Made by a program: the position numbers and the translations under genes | Notes under the pieces: model-generated | What the model saw: only the letters and a program-made list of their open reading frames with translations | What the model was told of the DNA's origin: nothing | The model's database searches: none | Part shown: piece after piece, positions 1 through 10,695 of the stretch | Position numbering within the stretch: position 1 is the stretch's first letter | Layout: each line of letters starts with the position of its first letter | NCBI GenBank assembly: GCA_015039365.1 | Contig: WION01000337.1 | Location: forward strand, 1 to 56,426 | DNA length: 56,426 nucleotides | Direction of reading: 5' to 3' | Origin: Amanita rubescens | Taxonomy: Eukaryota > Basidiomycota > Agaricomycetes > Agaricales > Amanitaceae

Positions 1-1202
1 TGTAAATGTAGTGTTGAATGACTGTACGAAGAAGTTTAGCCTTGCTACAGCAACTCTGTATCAAAGACACTGTTACCTGCTGCCCAGATCACAGACATGG
101 CACCGGTGAAGAAACCTGCTGTGATCTTTTCAAAGCCGAAAAGTTCAAGCCAATGTACCTGAAGAAAGGCGACGTAAGATTGTTGTTGTTCAACTGGTTA
201 TACGTCAATCTGTTTATTACCGTTAGTTCAGCTGGCGCCCGCCCTCAGGCCAGCTCCTCCAAAACAGTAACGCTTGGAACGACCTTCTGACGTGGTGCGT
301 AGACGCCGACGATGTCAAGGATTCGGATTCGTCACATGGAAAAAGGCATATAGTTATTTGGGCCGTCAAGTTCCCTCTACTCCATTATGATTCACCGCGG
401 AGGATCATGGATATTCTTCCCTTTCACGAGTTCCACCCTCGTGACACGGTAATTGGCCTCACTTCTTTGAATTGTCCACTTCTTGGCGCATAACTATATC
501 TCGCGCCCAACATCCAATCTCAACATTGCTCCTCTATCCGCCGTTGCTTCTCAATATTCGTTCTTTTCGCCTATCTAGAAGGGAAACGTTGAGCTTCGCA
601 ACACCCGCGCACTGGCTTTCCGTCTTTGCGGACGTCCTCCCAGCTCGTTACGTGTTACCCCTGCGTTGGTCCTCATGGGCTACTCAGGCGGAACGGAGCA
701 AAGGGGGGATGAGGAGAGAGCGAGACAGGACCAGGTGAAGCGGGGCGAGAAGACGACTTGAACAGCGCGCCGAAAGCGCATATTCGACCACACGACCACA
801 CGCCATGACACCGATATCAACTTCGTTTGTGTGTACCTTTTAGCGGATGATATAGACATAAAAGACATAAACTTAACGTCTTCCCTTTCCCACAACTTAT
901 CTATATTGACATCGACGACTTCTTTCATCGCCACTCTCCGCTGTCCGCCTTCTCGACCCTAGTCAGAAATTATATGCATTTAGATCGTTCCCGTGTGCAC
1001 ACGGACGTTGAATCACGAGAAATAGAAATCGATCGATAGCGACGAGTCAGGGTTTTCCCGTCCGATGGAAGACGAGCGGTCCCAGGAAGGTGATGGCGGA
1101 GTGTGAGAAGCGAGAAGAGAGTCACACCACCTCATGCCCCATGAATCCTGACTCGATCCGAGACATATCCGAAACATCATATCACCCTATGATGGGTGAC
1201 GC
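1..1202. other. Left-edge intergenic stretch, no gene seen
   Basis: I see no convincing gene here. The open frames are short, lack recognisable domains and do not join through plausible introns. The stretch ends at the promoter of the 2OG-Fe(II) oxygenase gene. A remnant of an older gene cannot be excluded. Confidence 0.4.
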
Positions 1203-1210
1203 TATATAAA
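1203..1210 (+). promoter_or_regulatory. TATA box of the 2OG-Fe(II) oxygenase gene
   Basis: The sequence tatataaa lies 42 bases upstream of the ATG at 1252, a normal spacing for a fungal core promoter. It supports the choice of 1252 as the start. Confidence 0.5.
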
Positions 1211-1251
1211 CGTGAAGTTCTTTCGCTTCGCTCTCGCACCAGACTTCAGAC

Positions 1252-2622
1252 ATGTCTCTTACCAAGGAACAGCGCAAGCGTCTCGAGAGCTCTATAAGCT
1301 CTCCCTTGCCGTTTTGCAGCGGCATCATACCCGTCAAGCCAAATGATTTGGGTCTCTTCTATAGGACAGAGGAAATCTCACAGTAACGTCGGCTTTTCTT
1401 CCAACGTAACAGACCTTTGACATTCGTCCATAGTTGGTTGAAGCTCCATCATTGCTCTAATACATGACTTGAACGCTTGGCAAATACGTGCGAGCCAGCC
1501 GGCTTTGGGAGAAACAAGGAGAATATATATGACGAATCGTACAGAAAGGCAGGAAGACTTGGTTCGGAATTCTTCAGGCCTATGCTAGATGTCAAAGCTG
1601 CCGGGCTGATCGATCTTATCCATGAAAGATTACTCTGTGGCTCGAAAGAAGACAAAGTGATTCGTGCAGAGCTGTACAACCTTAACGTTTATGGTAGGGA
1701 ATATTTCGCGCGCCATTTGATGTAGATGATCGATCATTGAACAGGCGAAGGGTCCTTTTTCAAGGCGCATGTGGATACGCCCCGCAGTGAAAACATGTTC
1801 GGATCTTTGGTCATCTTCTTTCCAACGGTCCATGAAGGTAGATCCCTTTTGATGAGAAAGAATGGTGTCGAATGGTCCTTTGATTCCTCAAAGGTTCTGG
1901 CCGACGATGGGGAACCTCGTCTCGGATACGTTGCGCTATATAGTGATGTCGAGCATGAAGTTGCAGCCGTCACCTCCGGATATCGCGTCACGATCACCTA
2001 TAATCTCTACTTTGACCACCCGAGCTCATATAAGCTGCCGAAACCACTGTCTTCCGTGTCGGCCATGAATAATTTCAAAGATGAATTGTCTTCTCTTCTG
2101 ATTGATCCCGAATTTCTCCCCGAAGGTGGTTACCTAGATTTCGGTCTAGAATATGCCTATTCCATATCGACTTCAAATTGGTCCAAACTGAGCCATCTCG
2201 AGGACCGGTTGAAAGGCGTTGACGCGGATCTCATGCAAGCATTCAAGGAACTCTCACTTGTCACATCCTTTTGGAGTGTAATCGAATATGGCTACAACCT
2301 ATTTGCATGCGAGAACCGTATCCCGGACTCAGAGGGTGATTCTTTTGGAGAGAATAGAGATTTCACGGATTGGATGGTCGCGGACGAAGGTGCCTTAGTC
2401 CTGCAAGCTGAAGACTCCGATACAAAGGTCAATATCGGTATTAATTGGGTGAAAGATTTGGTAAAGGCGTACCAGGGAGAGCAATCTTTCATCAATTACG
2501 GAAACGAGAGTTATACTGACCATGCTTATCACAACGTCTGTCTCATTGCGAAAGTTGGCAAGCCAGGAACGCGCGGGATTCCACCGATCTCAAATGAGGA
2601 CTATGAGGACTATGGTGAATAG
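1252..2622 (+). CDS. 2OG-Fe(II) oxygenase family protein (P4H-like), probably damaged
   Basis: This belongs to a 2-oxoglutarate/Fe(II) dioxygenase family that is common in basidiomycetes; the substrate is unknown. Likely exons are 1252-1382, 1413-1693 and 1745-2622. The join at 1693/1745 puts the iron-binding HVD motif (AHVDTPR) directly after LNVYGEGSFF. The distal histidine is in DVEHEV and the 2OG-binding arginine in GYRVTITYNL, so the catalytic core is complete. Two lesions are visible. An in-frame TGA at 1465-1467 lies just before the conserved CEPAGFG segment, and I found no intron that removes it. A TAG at 2620-2622 is followed in frame by 16 mostly acidic residues and a second stop at 2671. 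I infer a recently broken gene, or an N-terminal exon structure I could not resolve. Confidence 0.6.
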
Positions 2623-2673
2623 TTTGACGACGAGGAAGAATCGGATGAGGAAGGACTTGACGAGGAGGATTAG

Positions 2674-3098
2674 GATCAGTTGGACAAAGGAGCTGCGGGG
2701 GAACAAGAAAGTCGGATGAAGGTTTGTAACAGAACATCGCACTTGGTCACAATACGAAATAAACTTGCTGTCATGGAATACATTTCCCGAGTCCTTAAAT
2801 CTGACTACAACGATTGAAACATCAATTTTGGGTGAGAAAATTGGCACAGGCGCAGTGGGGAGGGCAATTTTTCATCAGTTACGGCAATGAGAGCTATACT
2901 GATTATGATGGTTGGTGCATCTTTGATGATGATGCTGGTTCCCGCAAAGGCAGGTCCGGTTAGACCCCAAAAATGGTCACAATATCGCAAGTCCACCGAT
3001 CTTGCGTGCAGCTAAGGTTGCTATGATAGTACTTGTGAGATTATCATGATATTGCCCGGAGCCAATTGCAACTGATAGATATTTAACAAGTCAGTGCC
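2674..3098. other. Intergenic, with a repeated 3' fragment of the oxygenase gene
   Basis: Bases about 2855-2925 read like a second copy of the oxygenase segment at about 2473-2540. The peptide NYGNESYTD in the gene has the counterpart SYGNESYTD here, with similar flanking nucleotides. No start or domain remains. This is probably the tail of a deleted tandem paralog. Confidence 0.5.
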
Positions 3099-3247
3099 AT
3101 TTGTCCTACCCTGAAGTACTGACAAAACTTCAAATCACATAATATTCACAACTACTAAACATAGTACATTACAAGATAACTTGTGGCAAACTCCTGTTAT
3201 GCCATTGAAAGTGATCATGGGTGTCATTTCTCCTTCAAGTTGATGGT

Positions 3248-6200
3248 TCAACTTGAAGCAGATTCAATCTGAGCTTCCTGAAGTGGATTGTAATTAGGCT
3301 GAGTTTCCTCCTGCAACATAGCACCTTGTGCAAGTAAAACATCAGCCTCCTCCCACCTCCCCTGACTTTGGTATGTGACTGCTAGATTAGCCATGCTTGT
3401 CAGAGTGTCTGGGTGGTGTGATCCAAGTGTTTCTTTCCTTGCCTCCATGACTTGTACCTCCAGCTTCTCTGCTTCATCCCACCTCCCCTGGTCCCAGTAT
3501 ATAGTTGCTAGATTAGCCATGCTTGTCAGAGTGTCTGGGTGGTGTGAACCAAACTTTTCTTTCCTTGTTTCCATGACTTGTACCTCCAGCTTCTCTGCTT
3601 CATCCCACCTCCCCTGACTTTGGTATGTGCCTGCTAGATTAGCCATGCTTGTCAGAGTGTCTGGGTGGTGTGATCCAAGTTTTTCTTTGCTTGCCTTCAT
3701 GACTTGTACCTCCAGCTTCTCTGCTTCATCCCACCTCCCCTGATTCCAGTATGTTGTTGCTAGATTAGTCATGCTTGTCAGAGTGTCTGGGTGGTGTGAT
3801 CCAAGCTTTTCTTTCCTTGCCTCCATGACTTGTACCTCCAGCTTCTCTGCTTCATCCCACCTCCCCTGCTTCCTGTATGTGGCTGCTAGATTACCTATGC
3901 TTGTCAGAGTGTCTGGGTGGTGTGATCCAAGCTTTTCTTTCCTTGACTCCATAACTTGTACCTCCAGTTTCTCTGCTTCATCCCACCTCCCCTGATTCCA
4001 GTATGTTGTTGCTAGATTAGCCATACTTGTCAGAGTGTCTGGGTGGTGTGAACCAAGCTTTTCTTTGCTTGCCTCCATGACTTGTACCTCCAGCTTCTCT
4101 GCTTCATCCCACCTCCCCTGATTCCTGTATGTGCCTGCTAGATTAGCCATGCTTCTCAGAGTGTCTGGGTGGTGTGATCCAAGCTTTTCTTTGCTTGCCT
4201 TCATGACTTGTACCTCCAGCTTCTCTGCTTCATCCCACCTCCCCTGATTCCAGTATGTTGTTGCTAGATTAGCCATGCTTGTCAGAGTGTCTGGGTGGTG
4301 TGAACTAAGCTTTTCTTTCCTTGCCTCCATGACTTGTACCTCCAGCTTTTCTGCTTCATCCCACCTCCCCTGCTTTCTGTATGTGGCTGCCAGATTACCC
4401 ATGCTTCTCAGAGTGTCTGGGTGGTGTAATCCAAGCTTTTCTTTCCTTGCCTCCATAACTTGTACCTCCAGCTTCTCTGCTTCATCCCACCTCCCCTGAT
4501 TCCAATATGTTGTTGCTAGATTAGCCATGCTTGTCAGAGTGTCTGGGTGGTGTGATCCAAGCTTTTCTTTGCTTGCCTCCATGACTTGTACCTCCAGTGT
4601 CTCTGCTTCATCCCAACTCCCCTGATTCCTGTATGTGGCCTGCTAGATTAGCCATGCTTGTCAGAGTGTCTGGGTGGTGTAATCCAAGCTTTTCTTTGCT
4701 TGCCTTCATGACTTGTACCTCCAGCTTCTCTGCTTCATCCCACCTCCCCTGATTCCAGTATGTTGTTGCTAGATTAGCCATGCTTGTCAGAGTGTCTGGG
4801 TGGTGTGAACTAAGCTTTTCTTTCCTTGCCTCCATGACTTGTACCTCCAGCTTCTCTGCTTCATCCCACCTCCCCTGCTTCCTGTATGTGGCTGCTAGAT
4901 TACCCATGCTTTTCAGAGTGTCTGGGTGGTGTAATCCAAGCTTTTCTTTCCTTGCCTCCATAACTTGTACCTCCAGCTTTTCTGCTTCATCCCACCTCCC
5001 CTGATTCCAGTATGTTGTTGCTAGATTAGCCATACTTGTCAGAGTGTCTGGGTGGTGTGAACCAAGCTTTTCTTTCCTTGCCTCCATGACCTTGTACCTC
5101 CAGCTTCTCTGCTTCATCCCACCTCCCCTGATTCCTGTATGTGCCTGCTAGATTACCCATGCTTGTCAGAGTGTCTGGGTGGTGTGATCCAAACTTTTCT
5201 TTGCTTGCCTTCATGACTTGTACCTCTATCTTCTCTGCTTCATCCCACCTTGCCTGATTCCAGTATGTTGTTGCTAGATTAGCCATACTTGTCAGAGTGC
5301 TGGGGTGGTCTAATCCAAGCTTTTCTTCCCTTGCCTCCTTGACTTGTATGTCCAGCTTCTCTTTTTCATTCCAACCTCCAATACGATCAAATACAAGTGC
5401 AAATCTTACACATTCATCATCATAGTAGACAGTGCTCAAACCTAACTCTACTGCATGATCATAATTTGCTCTAATATGTGGGACAAGCAGCCCACAAAAC
5501 TTATAGTTGTCAACACTATAGTTCAACTCTACAGAGCAGGCTAGCATGGCCCTTGTCATTGAAATCTGCCTATTAATTTCTATCTCTGGAATTCTGCTTC
5601 TGTTCCAAGAGTTCACTAATGGATGGACTGAGTACATTTTACCACTCTTCTTGAGCAGAGAAAATGATAACAGCACTTTTATCCCTAGTTGAAATTGCAT
5701 TATATCCCATTCTCCCTTCTTATCTAAACACAACACACTAGGATCCAACATTGATACTGACAATGGGAGACCCAATTTCTGTTCTTCATCAATGTTCCTC
5801 TTCTTGTAATTTTCTGCTGCAATTTTAAACAATTCTTCTGCAATATTTTCATGATGCAGGAAGGCAATTATTCTATACAGGATAGTAGCACTCTTGGCTG
5901 CTACAACTTCCTGAACATCTAATCCCTTTGAAACCTGTGCCTCAATCTCTTTCATTGAAATCTCCCAAGTTCCATATGTGGATGATCCATAATCAGATGC
6001 ACCTTTGAAAGAAGGATTGTGCATTAGTTGATCATGGTGTTTAGCATATATTTCCAGGTAATCTTCAAGTGGACATCTGCAGGCCATCATGTATGCCCCA
6101 GCCTGGTCAATTGCAAGAGGGAATGCCACCAAGCTTTGAGATAAGATGCTCAGCCAAAATTTGAACATTCTCAGATGTGTAATTTAGTCTAGCTGATTTG

Positions 6201-7045
6201 GAAAGCAGTGATAGGGCCTCTTCTTCTTCCATTTCAAGAATTTCCATAGATTCTTCTGTGATCCTACATACTTCAAGGTTCCTGCTTGTTATCAAGATAT
6301 TTCCTCCATTTCCAGGTGGGAGAAATTTCTCAACCACTTCATATCCACCATCTGCATTATCATATATCATCAACCAATTTGACTTTTTAGAAATCCATTT
6401 GAGAGTATGTGCAGCTGAGGAGACAACTTCAGGAGGGGCATTATTTGCTTGAGCAATCTGCCTGAGTCTGAGATCAATGGCACTTTCTGAAGAAGCATCA
6501 ATCCAAAATATGTCAGAAAATCTACAGTAACTCAGTTAATTTATATAACTACAGAGGTTTATGATATAGCACTCACAAACTTTCATTTTCTTCAATAAAT
6601 TTGAGGCAAATCTGAGTTTTGCCAATACCTCCCAAACCATGCAAAAGAAATGATTTCCTTTTCTCCATGCCATTGACAAAATGATCCTTTAACCTCTGTA
6701 GATATGCATTACGACCTGTAAACATCATGCTAGAGTGGTTCACAGGAGGCAAAGGTGCCATCACTTCAGCAGAAACTGAAGGATTGTTGATTTGCTAAGG
6801 GTTATCATGACCATGGATATATTCACACCAGCACAATAGTTGTCACATACTATGATGTTATGGATGTAATTCCCACAGACATCAACCAACTGGCTATTTG
6901 CAATTGTGACATTCTGAGCTGAAGCAAAGGTACCTGCACCAGTGGGTCCAGAGCTGGCTGCAACTGGAAGGATATTATTGCTATTGATATCCCTGGACTC
7001 ATAATCTGCCATATTGCGGCTTTGGAATGAGATGCAGTTGCCCAT
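3248..7045 (-). CDS. NB-ARC / TPR NOD-like receptor 1 (frameshifted)
   Basis: This is a STAND-class receptor of the fungal NLR type, probably an intracellular sensor that oligomerises on ligand binding. Exons are 7045-6829, 6775-6577 and 6521-3248. The protein has an N-terminal MGNCIS acylation-like signal, a short strand-rich segment (SAQNVTIANSQLVDV), a P-loop GGIGKT, Walker B WLMIYDNAD, ILITSRN, a winged-helix part with VHPLV in the MHD position, then 16 TPR repeats of 42 residues. Three extra single bases break the frame: in the ggg at 6119-6121, c at 5090/5091 and g at 4637/4638. Without them the exons sum to a whole number of codons (about 1228 residues). Compared with NLR 2, the 6119-6121 lesion falls exactly in the GLPL-like motif. 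It is either a decaying gene or an assembly with insertion errors. Confidence 0.85.
3330..5375 (-). repeat. TPR array 1: 16 tandem 126-bp units
   Basis: Each unit encodes a 42-residue tetratricopeptide/kinesin-light-chain-like repeat built around HHPDTLTSMANLA, TYWNQGRWDEAEKLEVQVM. Units 3-6, 7-10 and 11-14 repeat as a block of four (504 bp), recognised by the cycle WNQ, RKQ, WNQ, RNQ/QSQ before GRWDEAE. This higher-order period points to recent unequal exchange inside the array. Confidence 0.85.
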
Positions 7046-7608
7046 GCAAAGTGAGGGAGAGTGTGCCTGAGGGTGTGTGCAAAGCACACTTTACTAATGT
7101 GGTTGTCAAGAAGAAAGAGAGATTGTAACGCACGATGTCACGCTCAGCGTTGTGCATTTCTTGTGAAACATCGCTGGCATACAGTATTAACGTACGATGC
7201 TACTACCCTGCGTTATCACGCCGAGCCCGCCATGTAGCCCTCCATCGGCTCTAGTTCATTCACAACTAGCGACAGAATGCTTCTGCTGAGTCTGACCATT
7301 TGATCCCCCTTCCACACCTCAGCAGTGCGGCTTTTCTCTCGCCTTCCACGACCGCGATTGCCAATATTTTTTCCCGCCATCGCGCTTCTCTCCACTGCCT
7401 TCACCGCCCGCGTTCGTCCGATTCGTCTCCCGCGATTATCTTGCAACCCCGTCTTTCCCTTCGACCTCGTTTTCTCTCCCAGTACACTTCCAGCGCATCG
7501 GTCTCGCTACAACTTCTCCCTACCGTAACTTCGCACTCGACCTCGCATACCTCCTCCCAGACCCATCCGAATGGTGCCTTTCCGAAAGTGGCTGGACAAA
7601 GTACAAAC
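7046..7608. promoter_or_regulatory. Divergent promoter region between NLR 1 and the unknown gene
   Basis: About 560 bases separate the two start codons. Long stretches are shared with 16665-17211 in unit B, including the segment at about 7225-7320. It must hold the promoters of both genes. I see no clear TATA box on either strand. Confidence 0.4.
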
Positions 7609-8733
7609 ATGGCGTCGCCAGTTTCAGCGAACCCGTCCCCATTTCTTATATACGACGGCATCCCTGGTTTTTGACGTAGAAACGATGCCACTCATACCCG
7701 GTATCACCATAGCCGCAGGCCCATCTCATCCCCTCTGGCCCAGACACAGACTGACTCATTGTAGGCCACAGCACTTCTGATCGCGCCCGCGTCGGAAATG
7801 AATACTCCCTTGCCGGTACTAGGACTCCGTGGATGGACACCATGTCTCTCCGCCACGTTGCTGTGAACGAGATATCCTCTCATCGGCATCCCTCTGGAAC
7901 AAGTGGAAAAGGTGCAAGGAGTCGATCTCATCGCGCGTACAAAGAGGAAGAAGAGCGAGCGAGGGAGCGGCTCGAAGATACGGAAACGGTGGCAAACCTG
8001 ACGAGGGTTATGGTGGACATGGAGGATCCTCTTCGGGTGTCTTACTGGTCCGAGATGGATTGGAATGGCAACGAAAACGAAAACGAAAACAATGATGGAA
8101 ATAGAACTTGGGAATCGCTCACTTCCGCCAACTCACTCGCAGACGCCGCGAGACTCCATTGCAATATTGAATTGGAACAGGACAAGGCGAGCGTGCTCAT
8201 TAAACTCGACCAAATTACTGCAAGCGAGGTTATGCCGCATTCGGACCCAACTTCTACCACCTTCTAACCTATTGCGCCACTGACGTCCACATGGTTCACA
8301 ATGTCTATAACACCATTCCCCCTCCTTCCTCTCCTGGCGTCCGCACCCCGTCTCCTTGACAGGCGTTCTTACTATGGGGTCCAGCTTTCGCACATATAAC
8401 AGCGCTTGGGAGAGGTCTATTGAAAGCCCCGAGCGAGTTTATAGAAGGGGGCGTGAAGAGGAGGTCATTTGAGTTGGCGACGGATGCGAAGGAGATGGCG
8501 AGGACGAGGGCGTGGTTGGAGCGGTTGGATTGCATATTGTTGAAAAAGCAGGAAAGTCGAGGGACGTGCCAGTGAGTGGTCTTTCGTTGCTGTCTTTATT
8601 TTTGCTCAAGTTACGTCAAGGTACAAAGTACCTGGCGAAGCTGAACTTGGCCGACCGAATACAGGAGCTTGCAGTTCGCGTGATGGACGAGAGTAGGAAG
8701 GATCTCGAATCTGACATTGTTCAATCTCCGTAG
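7609..8733 (+). CDS. Unknown gene paired head-to-head with NLR 1 (probable multi-exon gene)
   Basis: I do not recognise this gene. The proposed start is MASPVSANPSPF, conserved in unit B. Coding-like segments follow in changing frames: VDGHHVSPPRCCERDILS, a charged helical stretch (EEEERARERLEDTETV), YHLLTYCATDVHMVHN, a segment with WGPAFAHITALGRGLLKAPS and ELATDAKEMARTRAWLERLD, and LADRIQELAVRVMDESRKD. The last may be joined through an intron at about 8571-8620. Exon borders are uncertain and some frame changes may be lesions. The end is a TAG where unit B has TGG and reads five residues further. A long helical protein is the only structural inference. Its conserved divergent position beside the NLR makes it a candidate partner. 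Confidence 0.4.
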
Positions 8734-9178
8734 TTGTCTCAACTAGATTGAAGCGCGGAAAGAGCAGGAAAAACTGAAAGCGCCCGGGTCCTGGGACTCG
8801 GAGAGACCCACGCCTCGAAACCGCTCTTGCTCAAGTTTGGCGCCGAAGCGAGGCTATCATATACCGCCGCTCCTTCTTCCCTTTCGGAAACTTCCAAGCA
8901 CATTTTAAAGGCATAGCATACAATGACGTTGCATCTTAGTTACACCTGCTTCATTATTGTCCGTAAATTACAACCCTTCAATACTATATAGCCTGCGTCG
9001 TCATATATTGATCGTTCCCGAACCATCCACACTCAACACACCTGCCTGTACGAGCGAAGCCACATAGCTTCCCTCATCTTCACAAGTAAACTCGACAACA
9101 TAGCAGGCGTGACGATGGTATCTTGTCCCGCGCCCTCCTCTCCTCCTTCTCGTCCTTTCCTTTCCTTGTCCTTCAACA
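8734..9178. other. Intergenic between the unknown gene and cyclin C
   Basis: This holds the convergent 3' flanks of two genes. The left 130 bases still match unit B. A short stretch at 8905-8975 (taaaggcatag, caatgac, taaattacaac) resembles 13003-13055 downstream of NLR 2. No gene was seen. Confidence 0.35.
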
Positions 9179-10620
9179 TCAGTCATAGCCATCATCCTGG
9201 GAAGGGCCAATTGAAGAAGAAGGCATAGTAATCGACGATGCTGACGAGGCAGCTGACAACGCCGCCGTCGACGCTTTTCCCAGTCTGTGAGATTTGGCAG
9301 GACTCGATGCGCTCGAGCTGCCTTCGCTGGTACCGGTGTCAGCGGCGCCTTCTTTGTATCGGTCCCATAAGCTCCAGAGGGATATGATTTCTTGCATGAT
9401 AGTGGCGATGAGGGGGAGAGAGACGTTCATGTTGGCTAGAAAGGTGAGGATCGTGTCGGGTGGTGAGGGTTTGGATGAGGAGGGTGTTAGTGGTATTGCG
9501 GAGGGGGTGTTGTTGAGTCGGGTTGAGCGGCGCGTTGTTGATGTCGTGGAGGGGGGAGGTGCGGAGGAAGAGGTGGTAGTGGAGGAAGACGAGCGGGAGG
9601 AAGACGAAGACAGGTGGGGTGTGATTTCGAGTCGAGAAGGGGGGTGAAAGACGACTGTGAGGTAGATTGCGGCGACGGCAATGAGATGGGGTGGGTAGAG
9701 GAGGCATATGTTGGATCGGTATGTATCGTTGATGATGAACCTTGGGGATAAGTGTGAGATTCGAACAAAGGGGAATAAAGCGGACTTACCATGCGTGTTG
9801 GAATCCGCCTTCTGGGAGTTCGAGTTGGCCTTCTCCGGTTCCCCAATACCGAGGACCGTCGTCTGCGCTCACACCCACGCCAAGTGAATCTTCTTCTATC
9901 GCTTCACCTTCTTCTGTTTCGGTATCTGCCCCTGTACTTCCTGTCGTGGCTGCTCCCCCTGAGGAAGAGGATGGATCCGGTTTGCACAATGCCGTCAGAG
10001 TGCGGTATGGATGAAATACGGTCAGATCGCATTCGAGGTCGTCCACGAGGTAAAACTCCATTTCGGCTATCTTGGTATGATCGAATATGGTAGACTTGAC
10101 GTTGTAGTTGTCTTCTGACGGACCATCATCGACAGCGGGACTTGAAGTAAAGTAGAAGTGACACGTACGACTGAACAGTGCTCTAGCCTCAGATGCGATC
10201 ACCTTGATGGAGACTGGACATTCTTCTGCTTTGGTAGCGACAGTAGCAACACGCGGCGATAACGAGGAAAGGATCTGTCTCTGAATAAGCATTCTTGAGA
10301 TAGAACCTCTTGAAAAAGACGATGGCATGTTGCGAATGACTCGTTGGCGGAGGGCGAATCTTTCTGCCTAATTTCATAATGGCTGCTCGGTAGGTGGGTT
10401 AATAGGCGAGTTCATGGAAGACGAAAGCAGTCACCATTGGCAAAGTAAATGTCCATGAAATCGAAATATTCTGGATCATTAACATAGAGACGATCCCGAG
10501 CGCGAGAACGGGAAATAGTCGCGCGGTCTACTATCCATCGCTTACTAGTGTTCGTCAGCAACCTTGTACGCTTTCAACGGAGACTTACTAGTGAGAACTT
10601 GCCCAAAAGTCAGCAGCCAT
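9179..10620 (-). CDS. SSN8: Cyclin C (RNA polymerase II holoenzyme / Mediator CDK8-module cyclin)
   Basis: Cyclin C binds CDK8 (Ssn3/Srb10) in the Mediator kinase module and acts in the nucleus. Exons are 10620-10589, 10544-10435, 10382-10169, 10114-9790 and 9740-9179. Family landmarks are [14 protein letters not shown] at the start, [63 protein letters not shown] and the second-fold end [19 protein letters not shown] Ser/Thr/Pro-rich linker of about 60 residues is inserted in the second half. Exon 3 has four extra bases relative to the conserved protein: g in 10352-10354, g at 10334, a at 10327 and a at 10242. The first three together keep the frame but replace the conserved RLRQRVIATA by an unrelated stretch; the fourth breaks it. 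Removing all four gives about 412 residues. Confidence 0.85.
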
Positions 10621-10695
10621 AATGCAAGCGAGGCTGTTATTCTCACGGACTCGGCGTACAAAAGCGGAACCGGTACAAATTTCGAGAACTCCTCC
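10621..10695. promoter_or_regulatory. Compact bidirectional promoter, cyclin C / malate dehydrogenase
   Basis: Only 75 bases lie between the divergent start codons. Both 5' leaders and core promoters must overlap or lie inside the opposite gene. No TATA box is visible. Confidence 0.55.

Larger units (their letters stand above)
3099..8860. repeat. Segmental duplication, unit A proximal block
   Basis: This block matches 13108-18280 in the same order and orientation: NLR 3' flank, NLR gene, divergent intergenic region and unknown + strand gene. The left end is where both copies share the string tgtcctaccctgaagta. The right end is where the flanks of the unknown gene stop matching. Differences are substitutions, TPR copy-number change and an internal loss in unit B. 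Confidence 0.75.

Noticed and set aside
3375..4499. Plus-strand open frames rich in SSFSASSHLP across the TPR array
   Set aside because: They are the antisense of the 126-bp TPR repeat and show the same period. No start context or homolog type supports them.
3330..5375. CRISPR-like or satellite array
   Set aside because: The repeats are coding TPR units without spacers, inside an NLR gene.
4637..6121. Programmed +1 frameshifting in NLR 1
   Set aside because: Three independent sites with no shared slippery motif, and NLR 2 has none of them; lesions or sequence errors explain them better.
9525..9600. Suspected further frameshift in the last cyclin C exon
   Set aside because: A recount showed that the frame from 9739 runs unbroken to the stop at 9179; the Ser/Thr/Pro linker only looked shifted.
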